Shown piece after piece: positions 36,437 through 48,023 of a stretch of 64,000 nt of DNA. The DNA lies in NCBI RefSeq assembly GCF_050948175.1, contig NC_135200.1:10159001-10223000 (forward strand). Direction: 5' to 3'. Under the pieces are notes generated by a model. It had not been told where the DNA came from. It saw only the letters and a program-made list of their open reading frames with translations, and did no database searches. How positions within the stretch are numbered: the first letter of the stretch is position 1; the number at the start of each line of letters is the position of its first letter. Source of the DNA: Xylocopa sonorina (Eukaryota > Arthropoda > Insecta > Hymenoptera > Apidae). A program made the position numbers and the translations under genes.

Positions 36437-37856
36437 CGCACACGGGACTCTACAGTTGCACGTTATACCTGCGCGATTGCCCGGGGCGACCACGAGCGGG
36501 AGGCTCGACCAGTCATTCTCGACAAGTGCGCATCACGACATCGGTCTACCTTATATCCACCTACGTTTACATCTACCCACGTTTTCCACCTTATTCACCT
36601 CGAGCCGCGTCTTGCTTTCGGGGTCTCTATCTTTCTCTCTCTCGCGCGACGACGCTATCGTTCGAGGTCAGTTAGCCGGGCGGTGCTTTGGGTCAGGTCA
36701 GGAAACCGACTGCCAGGCGATCGTTCGATAATACGCCATCGATCGTCGCGGCCTTGACACGATTTCGTTTCTACCTTGTTTGCTGATTTTTTCCCCTTTT
36801 TTTAACCTCTTGCTTCACGCATCTCATTATTATTATTATTGTGTTGCGTGTTTCAGAAAAGAGCGTACGGAATAAAAAATTTAAGAGAAGTAGGACGCGA
36901 TATGTAGTTCTTGTCTTTGGTAATCTGTAACGTCCGAACGATTCGATACGAATGTTTAGAAGAGCGTGGAAATGGAATGGCGACTAGAAATTTGGTTATA
37001 CGCGATTGATAATCGCGAAGGTTACGCTAATGGCATTCGGTGGTTGGTTAAAAATCTCGGGCGGAGAAATGAAAGTGTACGAGGAAAGGCAAGAGTTAGC
37101 CTCGATACGAGATCGTAGAAGGTTAATTCCAGCTCGTGGGAGCAGCTCGCTGGAAGGACGTTAATTTGTAGGCAAGGTGGTTCTCGATGAATAACAAGCC
37201 GTTCGAACACCTTCGACTGATACAGATCGTTTAAATTCACCTATCCGATCGTCGCATTCGTCTTCGATCCTGAACGATCATCGATGAAACGTAACCGCAA
37301 TGGTTACGCGTCGAAATTCCCCAACACCTGTCGCGCACCGGACGAAAATCGAGAAACAAGACCGTGGCGATGGAATGTTCACGGTACGAACTGTTCACGT
37401 AACGTCGCCACGCAGCGGAGGCCCGTAATATCCGTGAAATGTCAATAACCGACACAGCCGCAGCGTTTTACATAACGATCCGCGTAGACGGCACCGCGAA
37501 CGGTTCGTTCTCCACCGATGTCTTCCATTCTTGCCCTCTCCTTCCTGTTTTTTCTGCCGCCATTACTCCGCGTCGTCTCTGAAAAGTAGCATGATCTGGC
37601 TGAATCGTCTAGTAGAACAAGGTTAATCCCTTGACACACAAATCGAACGAATAATAAAAATCTCTTCGTCCAAATTAACAAGATAGAAAATTTCAGGTGA
37701 AAAGGGCGGAGTTGTACCCTCGATGGTGTTATCGAGCGTTCTCACCTCTCTTGGAACGGTGGCTGGTTAATGATTCCCGTGGTAACAATGGTCGACGGGA
37801 GTCTGCGGATAATTATTCCGTATACACAGGCGAACACGTATCTCCCCATCTGGTCT

Positions 37857-37900
37857 GCGTTACCATCGCGTTACCATCGCGTTACCACCGCGTTACCACC
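37857..37900 (+). repeat. 11-bp minisatellite GCGTTACCAYC, four copies
   Basis: Four head-to-tail units with no gap. The first two end in CATC and the last two in CACC, so the array records a unit-level sequence change. It lies inside a chance open frame. Copy number is likely to vary between individuals. Confidence 0.88.
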
Positions 37901-40588
37901 GTGTCTGGTCTCCGCTCGTCCTCCTCTCGCTCCGGGGACCACGAAGTACCACCATCGCGCGTCCGATCCCACGTCTACGACCTCCAACGCGTCTCTCTGT
38001 CTCTTGGGCAACTCTTTCGGGGGCCCGGTTCAGCCGGCCGGGTTATTTGTATGCATTTGTATGCACAGCTGTATTGTTGTTGCAAAACATGCGAGCCGGT
38101 AATCGACGTAACACGCCGCGCCGCGCGAAGAGGGACCGTGAATAGAGGCGGGTTAATCTTGCGTAACGTAATGATTCTCTCTCCGTACGAGAGCTGCTGC
38201 TGCCGCTGCTGCTTCCATCGAGGCTACCGAGAGTTGCCGCCGCTTTTCGATTTCTTGTCGTCCCGCGGTATGATCGATGATGGTAAATCGTACGAATGCC
38301 TTGCGCTGATAATGATACGTTACGATTCCTACGCTCTCTCGCATACGCTGCTTACAGTATAGCCTGCCCGGCTCCGCTCCAGCCCTCTGATTTCTCTGTT
38401 TCGACGGGGACACCGTGGAATAATCACCGCTCCGCCGATGGGCTACCCGCCATTCGATCTCCTCCTCGTACCCCTTTTTTGCCGCCGGAAATTCTTTCGC
38501 CCCTTTTTGCACGCTGGCTGCGTTTCTAGCGCAAAAACGCGCGGTATCGTTGTTGGACATTGTTGTACGCCGTTCATGTCGGGCTCGCGAGGAGAGGTTC
38601 CAGGGAGGGACTCGCGTGGTATGCATAGAGGCGACGGGTTAATGCGGTGCTAGCGATCCCGCTGGAATGGAATCGAACGGGGTTGCGAATTGCTATCCAC
38701 CGATATTGTTGTACTTACGCGTCTATATAACAGGATGTTTATTGGTAATTTATTCGTCGAAGATACGGGCTAATTTAAGCGGAATGCGGTTACAGATTGA
38801 ACGCTCCGTGTATATTGCCGATGGAAGGAAACTCGGTTCGATCTTGATGTAATTTCAGGCCTCCGTAACGAGCTGCGCTTCCTTACTACTTTGTGACAAT
38901 CGTTAGCCTCCACGTTTACGGATTAAAGTACGAAACTCCGCGCGATTAAATGTAATTCGAATTTTTTGTGTTCGCGTGCGATACGATCGAAATGATATTT
39001 AATCGCGAGTAACTCGGTTACCGTACGAAGTTGAAACGAAATACGTAACATCCAGCAGTGGAAAGCGCCGAATCGTCGACCCGGTTAATAAATATCGTAG
39101 CACGTCGGCGATGTTTATGAATCGATTAGCCCCGCTTTCACTTTCCCGGGACCTCTTCGATCCGTTCCACGTAATCGTCGTTTAAAAACGAGACACGCAA
39201 GGTGGTCCCCGCGATCTTTTCACAACCTATGCTCGCCCGAGCAGGTGAACGATCATTAACAACTGGAAGTCGTTTCGTCGAACGACGTCGAACCTGTACT
39301 GTTTTTCGCTCTTTCCCCGTTTCTTGCCCGGGTACGCCGCCTCGGCACCCGACCGGCCCGTTCTTCCTCCGGCACTTTCGACACGTACGCGGGTTAACCG
39401 CTCGCGATGCCTCCTCTCTCGCCTGTTTAGTCAAGACGGCGCACCGGGTTCACTTTTCCCGGGGCGGAGGTTTAACGACCACTTAATTGTAGGACTCGCG
39501 TTACGAACGCTTCGTTAATTGCGCGGTTCGCGTGGAAACGAAGCGATACGGTGCCGCGGCTCGCGTTCGTGGGAATGAGACGCGTGTACCGGCTGTGTTG
39601 CTTCCGAGAACGATAGAACGGCTCGCGAATTAGGCGAGGCGCGTTTTTGCCGAATCGAACCTCGACGATTCCGATCGGCCGAGCGTTCGGCTCGTTCTTT
39701 TGTCGTACGGTTCGACTCGGTTGCTTTTTCTGTTGGCTCGCGCGGTCACTTCGACGCGGAGCCTCGTACCAAGGTAATGGCGGACGAATACGAGAGCGTA
39801 GTCGCGACGAGGTCGTGGCCCGTCGAGACGAAACGCCAGGCGACCAAACGTTCCTCGAGCTTTTCCACGGTTGTTACGCGCTCGCCCAGCTAATCGAGTA
39901 GAAAGCCATCTGAAACTGGAAATCGTTGCCGTTTAAATGTCTCCGGACACAGTGGCACCTGTAGTGGGAGCTAGTCGAGGAGTTTAGTCGACGAGGTTGC
40001 TCGGTGGAAACGAGGCTGTCGAGTTTTCGCGTCTCGCCCGGTCGCGGAAGAGAAAGGTTCGTATCTACGACTGTGACGTTCGTTTGCTGAATCGTCGAAT
40101 CGAATTTGATAAAAACATAGAACTGGAAAAGGTTCTCGTCGAAGTTAAAACGACGCTGACATTACTATGTAGCGAGACTCCAAAATCGATCACAATATTT
40201 TGCGGCACAAGCTTAGCAACAAGTACCGATTACAAGGGCGACAAGTTAATCCCGAACCCAGACGACTGCTCGACTTGTTCCGCGGCGGTTGGCTAACGCA
40301 AATGGAAACGTTGAACCGCGCCATCAGCGGTCTCCGGGTGGCCAGAAAAATGTCACGGCTCGTCCGAACGCGTACGCGTATCTCTCTCGCGTCTTTAATC
40401 CTTTCGTCGATCGATTTCTCGACGCGATACCATCTTCCCGCGACGGCCAGGCCCCTGGTACAGGTTTCTCCCATCGGACGACCGATGGACGGGGGTGGTC
40501 GGCGGAGGTGGCTAGAGTGGACACCGGATGTGGGATATGCAGACGACGAGACGCGTGGGATTCCTCGTGCGATGCACGCGAGCGAGAA

Positions 40589-40610
40589 CCCTCGTCGTGC
40601 GAGACGAGGG
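40589..40610. other. GC-rich 8-bp-stem hairpin
   Basis: CCCTCGTC (40589-40596) pairs perfectly with GACGAGGG (40603-40610) around a 6-base loop. It resembles a strong RNA hairpin, but no RNA family or following U tract supports a named function. Confidence 0.45.
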
Positions 40611-41841
40611 CAGCCTTCGACGAGAGCGGACTTCTCGGTGTACGGTTGCTCGGCGTAGAAATCTCCGCGGTGGCCGGACAAATCGTCGATCGTACCGCAA
40701 ACACCGCTACGCTGGGTGAAGGGACCGGGGTGTGCGCGGATCGACGGGCGAAGGTAACCGTGGCAGACGTTGTCAGAACTGGACAGATTTAAGAGCTCTC
40801 GCGAACTTGGAGACGGCCCCTCGCGTTTCACTTTTACGCTCGATTACGTATCGCGCGCAAAAAGGGAATTCGTGCGCGATGGTTAATGGCCCGCGCGTTC
40901 TGGTACCGCCTCTCGATTCCATCCGATTGCGTAGGGACACGGTGTCCCGGTGAAACAGCCTCCTCGTTATTGAAGCTAAACGCTCATCCATCATGACTCT
41001 CTACGCTCTGACAGAGCGCGCATGTCGAACACGACGCGTATACGCGCACTTTGCTCTGTACGCGATTCAGTCCGATACTTAATCAATTATTCAGATTTAA
41101 CACAGTTTTTGTTACAAGCATCTCTTGTACGCGATGCACGACTACAGAGTAAGACTTTATTTCCGAGAGGAGCGATTTCGAACGTTCCCTTTGCGTAGGT
41201 CTAATAGAATACCTGCTGAGAGTTCGTAAACCAACGTGGGTGCCATAGGATGCAGTTACCACATACGATTTCATCACACCTCTCGCTATCTCATTCATAC
41301 CGCCGATACCTGTACACGCAATGGACTTTGACAGCCTGTTAGTTAATCGTACCATTTATTTCTTCGCACGCGCAACCCTTGAGAATCTCTCCCACGGGTG
41401 AGACACCCTCTGTACACGTACACACGCGAGACAGGGGATCGACGCGAACTCCAACGGGATCGTTGCGTCTTCGTATCGGACAGGCGTCGCCTACGACACG
41501 CTCTGATTGGCTAACGAGGTGGCGAACGAGGCATATCTTTAATTGCCTCCGTAAAGCGCGACTCGCCTCGTCGCAGCTCGTTATACAGCGTTCGCAGGTC
41601 GCCTTTTAGGCGTACCAGAGGCGGCCAGGCGCACCTACACCTCTCCATGATCGACCTTATTAGAGATTAGCTGCCGGTCGACGAGAGTGGGACCGCATCT
41701 GGGTCGCGTTTAGAGCTTAAGGACTTGGCAAGGACTCGGTCGAACCGTGTCAAGGACGGCCGCGAGGAAGCTGCCCAGGGAACGGCTGGGACCTCCCTTG
41801 TTACCACCGATCAACCTGTCGTCCAATTATTGCCAATTGCC

Positions 41842-41870
41842 CTCTCTCTTTCTCGCTCTCTCTCTCTCTC
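41842..41870 (+). repeat. (CT)n microsatellite, interrupted
   Basis: CT repeat of about 29 bases with TTTCTCG interruptions in intron 1. Confidence 0.7.
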
Positions 41871-44800
41871 GCTGGCGATCGCGCGATCGACGTCTCAGCG
41901 GGTCGCTCGATCTTTCGGCGTTGAATTAGTCAATCGGAGTGGATCGATCGTTACTACGGCATTGGAGGTTCGAACGTTTAGCACCACGTGTCGTGGAAAC
42001 ATTTCTCACAGTGGCTGTCGTTCGGATGATTTATGGAGGCATCGATCGGGATCGCGATATTAATTAGTATCGGAGCCTCTTGTGGGAGTCGAGGATGGCG
42101 TTGGGTTGGACTAGGTGAACGTTGCTCTAGCTCTGTCGGGATCGTGTAGGTGATGAACGTGATGGATAACCCGCTGTGGCTACAATTTTCTACGCTTGTT
42201 AGAGGATTAATTATTAGATCGTGGGCGTTTATGGAAATTTTCCTATCTTTACCAGTCGAACGTTGCTTTGAATGTTTCGCAGTTTTTCGTGTAACCCGAA
42301 ACCTTGGGATTAACAGTCGCATGCTCTTTCAACGAACATTTGTAATTCCTTTGTTTCTCCGGATATTTACGTGCGTACATATGTATAGTGGAGGTACGCT
42401 CGGTGCCTTTAAAATCAACAGCGATCAAACAAAGGCGACAGACATAGGAAACGATTAAAACTCCGCTAAAAAGGCAGCATCCCCATATACGACCGCCGGG
42501 TGGAAGAAAAAAACGAAAAAATATAGAAGAATTAAACGCACGTCCGTATTCTCGAGAAGGTTAACGAAGTGCTTCTCGATTCACGGTAGCGCAGAAGCAT
42601 TTCCTGCGAGGCGTTTTTGTCCCCGCCATAAAATCGAACCCCAAGTCACGTCCCACATTCAATAACACGTTTTATGGCCCACTTAATCGTAACCGCGGGG
42701 AGACTCGCGATTCCGTCGCGGATTCCGCTGCCATTCCGCTCGGCTAAGGCGCGCAGCAAGGCTCGAAGAGGCTCGCGCGCGCGATGCCCGGTAGTTTTCC
42801 AGCTCGCTTTTGTCCGCCGGGATATTAGCGGCGCGGGGATGGCCGCCGGGGCCGGAAGTCAATTGTGAACGCGCGCCAGGCGACAGGAAATCAGCGGACC
42901 GCCGGACGGAAAGCGGTTAAACAGAGCGTAGATTCGATCGATTCGACCGGACAAAAAGCCGCGCGTCCACGCTGGCGAAAGATAGAAAGGCTTGGATTAT
43001 CTCTGCGAGCAGATGGGCACAGCTGCGAGGCACGCTCGAAATAGGACAAAGGGAGTAGCGGAGATTGAATAATTCCATCGGTAGATACACCATTCGGAGA
43101 TATGATTTTCTTTCAACGGCTCCTGTTAACGGTCCGTTAACCGCGCACGGGATCCGGTGGAAGTGAAATGTTTGCTTTACGTAAAACGATTTTTATTTCA
43201 CGTCCCTGCTTCCTGTGCGGGTGTTATTTATAATAGCTCTCCTTTCACCCGTTTGCCTGGTTCACGCGTTCTCGGTTTGTTTTAGATTGAGAATGCTACT
43301 GTCTCGATAATAATATTCTATCGAGATACGCGCGCAACGCTCTTACACGTCTGAAAGCGGTATTTTAATAAGTGCTCCAAAGGGTGCTCGTTTATTTCAC
43401 TGTGCAAACATCTCTGTCCGCTCGAGACGTCCGTTTGCCTCGGTTAAGCGGATCGGACGGAAGTATTATCGCGGTCGAGCCGCGGAGGAATCCGCGATTT
43501 TATTGACTCTCGTTCTCCGCTCGAATCGCGAGCTTAATCGTTGTTCCCTCGATAAACCAACTGGACTGTGAATCCGGAGTGGCGTGTTTCCGGGACACCG
43601 ATGCGCGATTATGCATACTTTTCGCCCGTCGTTGCGAAAGCACGGACGGCGCGGCGCGGCGCGCGCGTAAAATAAACGTTCGACTGCGTTTTCGTAACAG
43701 CGCGCCGGTTTCCAACGACGGTTGCACGCGATAGCTTTCGATTAATCGAACCCGCCGTGTTCTCGATCAACCTTCGATCGGTAAGGCGAAATCCTTGATA
43801 CGTAATTGGTTAAACGGGCTCCGTTTCAGGTCAATCGTATCCGATCGTGGATCGAGCCTTCCTAGCTCCGCTCCGCGCTCTAATTTCCAGTAGAACTTCA
43901 TTTCGGTTCTCCGTCGTTCGCCGTATCAATCGCGTTTCACCGCGCGGCGAACGAACGTCCAATTTCTGGCTTAAACGTTACGCTTAATCTTATCTTGACG
44001 ATATAATTATGTTCTACACGTCAGACATATGTAGGTAATGACACCAGTCGTCAGCTTAGCGTTTCTTAATATAATTGGACGGGTGGATACTTGGCGACAA
44101 GTGGATATCGCGGTCGAACACGGATTCGATTTTAAATTTATCTGCTGGACGGAACATTCGATAATCCACTTTTGCTTTCAAACGAAATCATCCACTCAAT
44201 GAATAGAACGTTTATTCAAACGATCATCAATTCATCGCATTAGATATTTTAATGAAGGTATCGTAAGAGTACTCTCGCGGCCGTCCATCCACGCGTGGAA
44301 ACAACGAAACGAGAAGCTATTATCACGCTGTCCGTTCGCGGAAGAACCGGGAGTCGCATCGACTCGAGCAAACCACAGGGGTGGATTCGACGCGTTTCGC
44401 GACTCGCAGCGCGCGCGTCCCTTCATTTATCTTTCGCGTAATTGCGCTCGCGGGCAGAGATCTCGCGGCGTAAATTAGTTTATCGCGTACGAGGTATCTG
44501 TTAAGGCTCCGCTCGCGATGGATCGAGCGCGCGTTTAGGCGTCGACCCTGCTGGCCGTTGCTGCCGGGACGCCGTAGAAGGGCGCGGCGTAATTTCCTTC
44601 GAAGAGAGACGCGCGCCGCCTGTACCTTTCTCGGGGGAAAACCGACGAGGAACGACCGAGCCGAGTGAATTCTCGTTCTTGCGCGAGCCAGCCGGACGAT
44701 CGCCTCGTTTCGCGATTGCCACGCACTGGAAAATGATCACCAGGCCGCGGGAACGAAGACGTATCGCCTCTTCTTCTTGCTGGCCGGCCCACCGTTCTTT

Positions 44801-46538
44801 TTCGACCGCGTTCCCCGCGCGAAAGCTACCTGCTGTTCAAGTCTCGCTCGAGCCTTTTCCGTCACTCGCGTCTCGCGCGCTTACGCATTCGCTGGGTAAA
44901 AAGTTTCGCGCAAATGAAGCGTTCCCTGCGCAGATGAATTTTAGAATTTGAATCGTATTTTCATCGACGCGACACAGTTTCGTTCGCATCGACGATCTAC
45001 TCGAGTTCAGCGCGCGCGATCGAACGCCTCAGCTCCGAAGTAGACTAATTGCCGCGGACAATTCCTATTATGAACTGGAACGGAATCACCATTATTATAT
45101 ACCGATCGCGTATCGATGCACGCGTGCACACACAGGAGCCCAGCTATTCGCGTCGTTCGAGGCATTCCAATTATCTCCGACGCGATGCACGCTCGCGGTA
45201 TTAATCACGGGAAATCTGGGTCGCCGCGCGTCATTGCGGGTGAAATTTCCTCGACGGTCGAACCTGGTCGTCGTCGTCGCGCGGGAAGAAAAACTGCCCG
45301 CGTAGCTCGTTGCCCTTCTCGCAGCCAGCTTTCGTAACGAGCGAAAGTGACGCGTGTACAACGTCTCTCGCGGGAACGGCCTCCTGCTCTTCCCTTGTCC
45401 GCGTCCTCTTCTCGTTTTCACCGAGATATTTGGAAAGCGCGCGGAATGAATCCGCCAACGCCAGCCAGGCTGCCCCGACCCGTCGACGGAAGCGGTTTCC
45501 GTGGAATAATGCATCGTGAAACAGCCGGCGCGGGGTTCATTAACATATTTCCAAGGAAAACGATCTGTCGAAGGCGTTTCCTTCGTGGAAACACCGGGGA
45601 AATATGCTCGCGCGTCGAGCATGCCTCGAATCGTTGCTGTTTTTCAGATCGAACGGAATGTCGGACCGCTCGAACGCATTGCTGCCACGGGTTGATAAAA
45701 TGCTCCGTGATTCGATGAAAACGAAGGTTAATCGTGTAACTGTGTTTTCTGAAATTTGGAAAAAGTTTTGCAAAGTTTCTACGTATCGAAAGTTTATTTA
45801 CACGGTCGAGAGGCTTCGCGCGGCAGATTGGTGTATAGAAAGGTTTCGTTGTAAATGGAGCACGCGTGAGCGATCGATATGTACGCGGACGAAAGTCGAA
45901 ACTTTCATCCCATATTAGGGCGGGCTTATTAATTTTAATACGGAGCCTGGCTCGGTTTCGTGCGTCAATGCCCAGACGGAGAACCGCGATTCTAATTAGC
46001 GGCGTAAGCGCGGACGAGAGTCATAGACGCGTTCGTTCCTATCCAGTCGTTCCGATCTTCTTTTCCCCTGAAAAAAACGCCAGATAACGTTGAATTCCCC
46101 AGATAACAGTTTCCAACCGAACACGGAGAAACGTTCCACGGCATCTATTCATTAAATCATAATCGTAAAATCGAATATTCCTTAATTGCTGTTCTTTCGC
46201 CAATCGTTTCAATTTTTAATCACCTCGGAAGTGGTGCTTCTGTTATTACACAATTTTTCGAAGGGAGTCATTACACTTTTTTGCACTCCTTAGCCGTCTG
46301 CAAGGGAGGTAATCATCGGGAATAGAATCGCTAGCGGATTTGCGGTATTCTCAAACCCTTTATGATACGATACCGAGGAAACGTGGTTTCGGTATGAAAC
46401 GGTGAAAAAAATGTAATAGCTTAATAAGATTTTCGTACGTACAACAGGATATAATAAATTTGTACGAGTTGTACAAAAGCATTGGTTCCATTTCCTGTCT
46501 TATAGTTTTCACGAAAAAAGTACGCGATAAAATACAAG

Positions 46539-46553
46539 AAAAAAAAAAAAAAA
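46539..46553 (+). repeat. Poly-A run
   Basis: Fifteen consecutive A bases. There is no recognisable retroelement upstream, so it is listed as homopolymer only. Confidence 0.7.
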
Positions 46554-47649
46554 TAAAAGATACGTAGAACGCAATGCTCTCGATGATCGACCGATTTAAG
46601 ATTCCTCGATGATAATGTACCCGCTCACGTGACTTTCCTTTCCACCTGAATGGCCGCCGCTTCAGTTTCCCTTTCTCTTTCCCGAGCGGAGCCCTTCGAC
46701 TCGTTCCTCCCTTCCATCTTCTCCCCCCTTTTCGTCGTTTTTCTTATCCCCTAGACGGTAGCCCCTAAATCTTCCTCTAAACATAATAATAGAGTTTGAA
46801 GAGGATCTGGCGTGCAACGGCGGCGTTGTTGGGAAGTTTGATTAGCTCGTGCTCGACGCGGAGTCGCGATGGGAGATTGCTTCTCGTGGTTGATATCCTG
46901 GCTATGGTTTTCTCTGGAATGTCGACGTCGATGCGCGCCGCTTCCAACTTTTTTAATAATTACTCGTTGTTTTTTTTCTTTTTTTTTTTTTGGTCGCCTC
47001 CGTTTGAGAGGATCGACGCGTACGAACTTTCAATGGAGGGTTGTATATAGACGATAAGCTGTTTGGCTGAGGTATATCGAGCGCGAGAGAAGCAATTATT
47101 TTTATTTCTCGTGGTTTAAGCTGTAGATATTTATATTTGTCTCATTATATGGCCATATTTCTTTGGCCCTGATCTACGGTCACGAGATACTGAGTTAATA
47201 ACAGTACCGAGTTAACGATACCGATATGAACAGAAAGAGAACGCATTTCGTTGGTGATTTTTTCCTCGATGTTTAATCTCTGTGGGTATTCGTAGCTCCT
47301 TTTGGTGTACGGTAACGAGTTAACGATGCTGGTATAAAATGGCAACGAATAAATTGTTCTTTACCGTCCCCTTTCTGGATCTGTTTCTACATTCGTCGCG
47401 GATCGCGGGCCGGGCTGCGCCGTCGATATTCATATTTCTCTGGTTGTCAGCGTGCACATATTTCCGAGGTGTCCGCCTACTGCAGTTGTACGCGACGTGA
47501 AACTACGTAGAAAGTCCTTGTACCCGATAGAAATAATAACGACGTCAGAAGTTCAATGCAACGTGACGAAACGCATAATGCACTCCGTGAAGTGTGACTC
47601 CTTCGAATTCATTCTGATTTCTCCAAACCGACTGGCTACCTTTTAGTAA

Positions 47650-47650
47650 C

Positions 47651-47682
<32 letters not shown>
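47650..47682 (+). repeat. C12 homopolymer followed by (CT)n
   Basis: Twelve C bases run directly into about eleven CT units, some 260 bases before exon 2. The compound tract is likely length-variable. It is too far from the acceptor to serve as its polypyrimidine tract. Confidence 0.8.
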
Positions 47683-47942
47683 GTTTCTCTATACGTGTGT
47701 ACAATATTTACTAACGAAGAAAAGCTTACGAATGCATAACCGCAACGAGTCGTTCATAATTGATCCGCTGGAGTCCATATTCGATACCAGCCGATTTTTA
47801 AACAAACACTCATGTTTCTTCCAATCGATTTTCAGTTTCATTTAACACCAGCAGCCTCGTATTTGACGCTCAGCTGTTATTTACCCACCAGTCACCCGGA
47901 ATCAAACGGTTAAAGTAACCGCGACGATCGTTTCTGTTGCAG

Positions 47943-48023
47943 GCAACGAGGAAGATTTCAAAATGCGGATACCTGTTCGTCGCCCCGGGCTGGGACTTCT
48001 CGAATCCGCTGAACCGGACGAAG
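47943..48023 (+). CDS. osp: Protein outspread (MPRIP homologue), coding exon 2, start of PH domain
   Basis: An 81-base, 27-codon exon bounded by acceptor TTTCTGTTGCAG and donor GTAAGA, with both ends in phase 0. It reads ATRKISKCGYLFVAPGWDFS followed by NPLNRTK. The block matches the first strand and loop of the N-terminal PH domain in outspread/M-RIP; vertebrate M-RIP has GGWLLLAP..DFDNP..R at the same place. It joins exon 1 in frame after residue 47. The remaining PH strands must lie in exon 3, outside the window. As a symmetric exon it could be skipped without a frameshift, but skipping would remove the first PH strand. PH domains bind phosphoinositides or partner proteins; in M-RIP they accompany actin and RhoA binding. 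Confidence 0.88.

Larger units (their letters stand above)
25001..37000 (+). other. osp: osp intron 1, segment 3
   Basis: Intronic sequence with (CT)n at 26977-27009, (GA)n at 27929-27969, (TCGAC)4 at 28961-28980, a repeated 14-mer at 30166 and 30265, (CTTT)n at 31884-31912, a GTTAACCGGTTAAC palindrome at 33385-33398, (GCC)n at 35534-35551 and a long (AG)n at 36389-36436. No nested coding exon, tRNA or transposase is recognised. Confidence 0.7.
37001..47942 (+). other. osp: osp intron 1, last segment
   Basis: Intronic sequence ending at the acceptor TTTCTGTTGCAG (47931-47942). It holds the four-copy 11-bp minisatellite at 37857-37900, a GC-rich hairpin at 40589-40610, a CT tract at 41842-41870, a poly-A run at 46539-46553, a repeated CGAGTTAACGAT 12-mer at 47208 and 47316, and a C12(CT)n tract at 47650-47682. 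The long frames at 37697-38362 (+) and 40190-40831 (-) resemble no known family and have no supported splice sites. Confidence 0.7.

Noticed and set aside
37697..38362. 221-codon open frame on +
   Set aside because: It is the longest frame, but it contains the minisatellite, resembles no family and has no supported splice sites. Frames of this length arise by chance in CpG-rich, stop-poor sequence.
38650..38720. Possible tRNA B-box (GTTCGATTCC on -)
   Set aside because: The T-arm stem does not pair and no A-box or anticodon stem fits.
40190..40831. 213-codon open frame on - and overlapping + frames, one with a YADD string
   Set aside because: YADD recalls reverse transcriptase, but no neighbouring RT motifs are present on either side, and frames are open on both strands at once, as expected from composition.
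42610..42660. Possible tRNA B-box (GGGGTTCGATT on -)
   Set aside because: The flanks do not form a T stem or acceptor stem.
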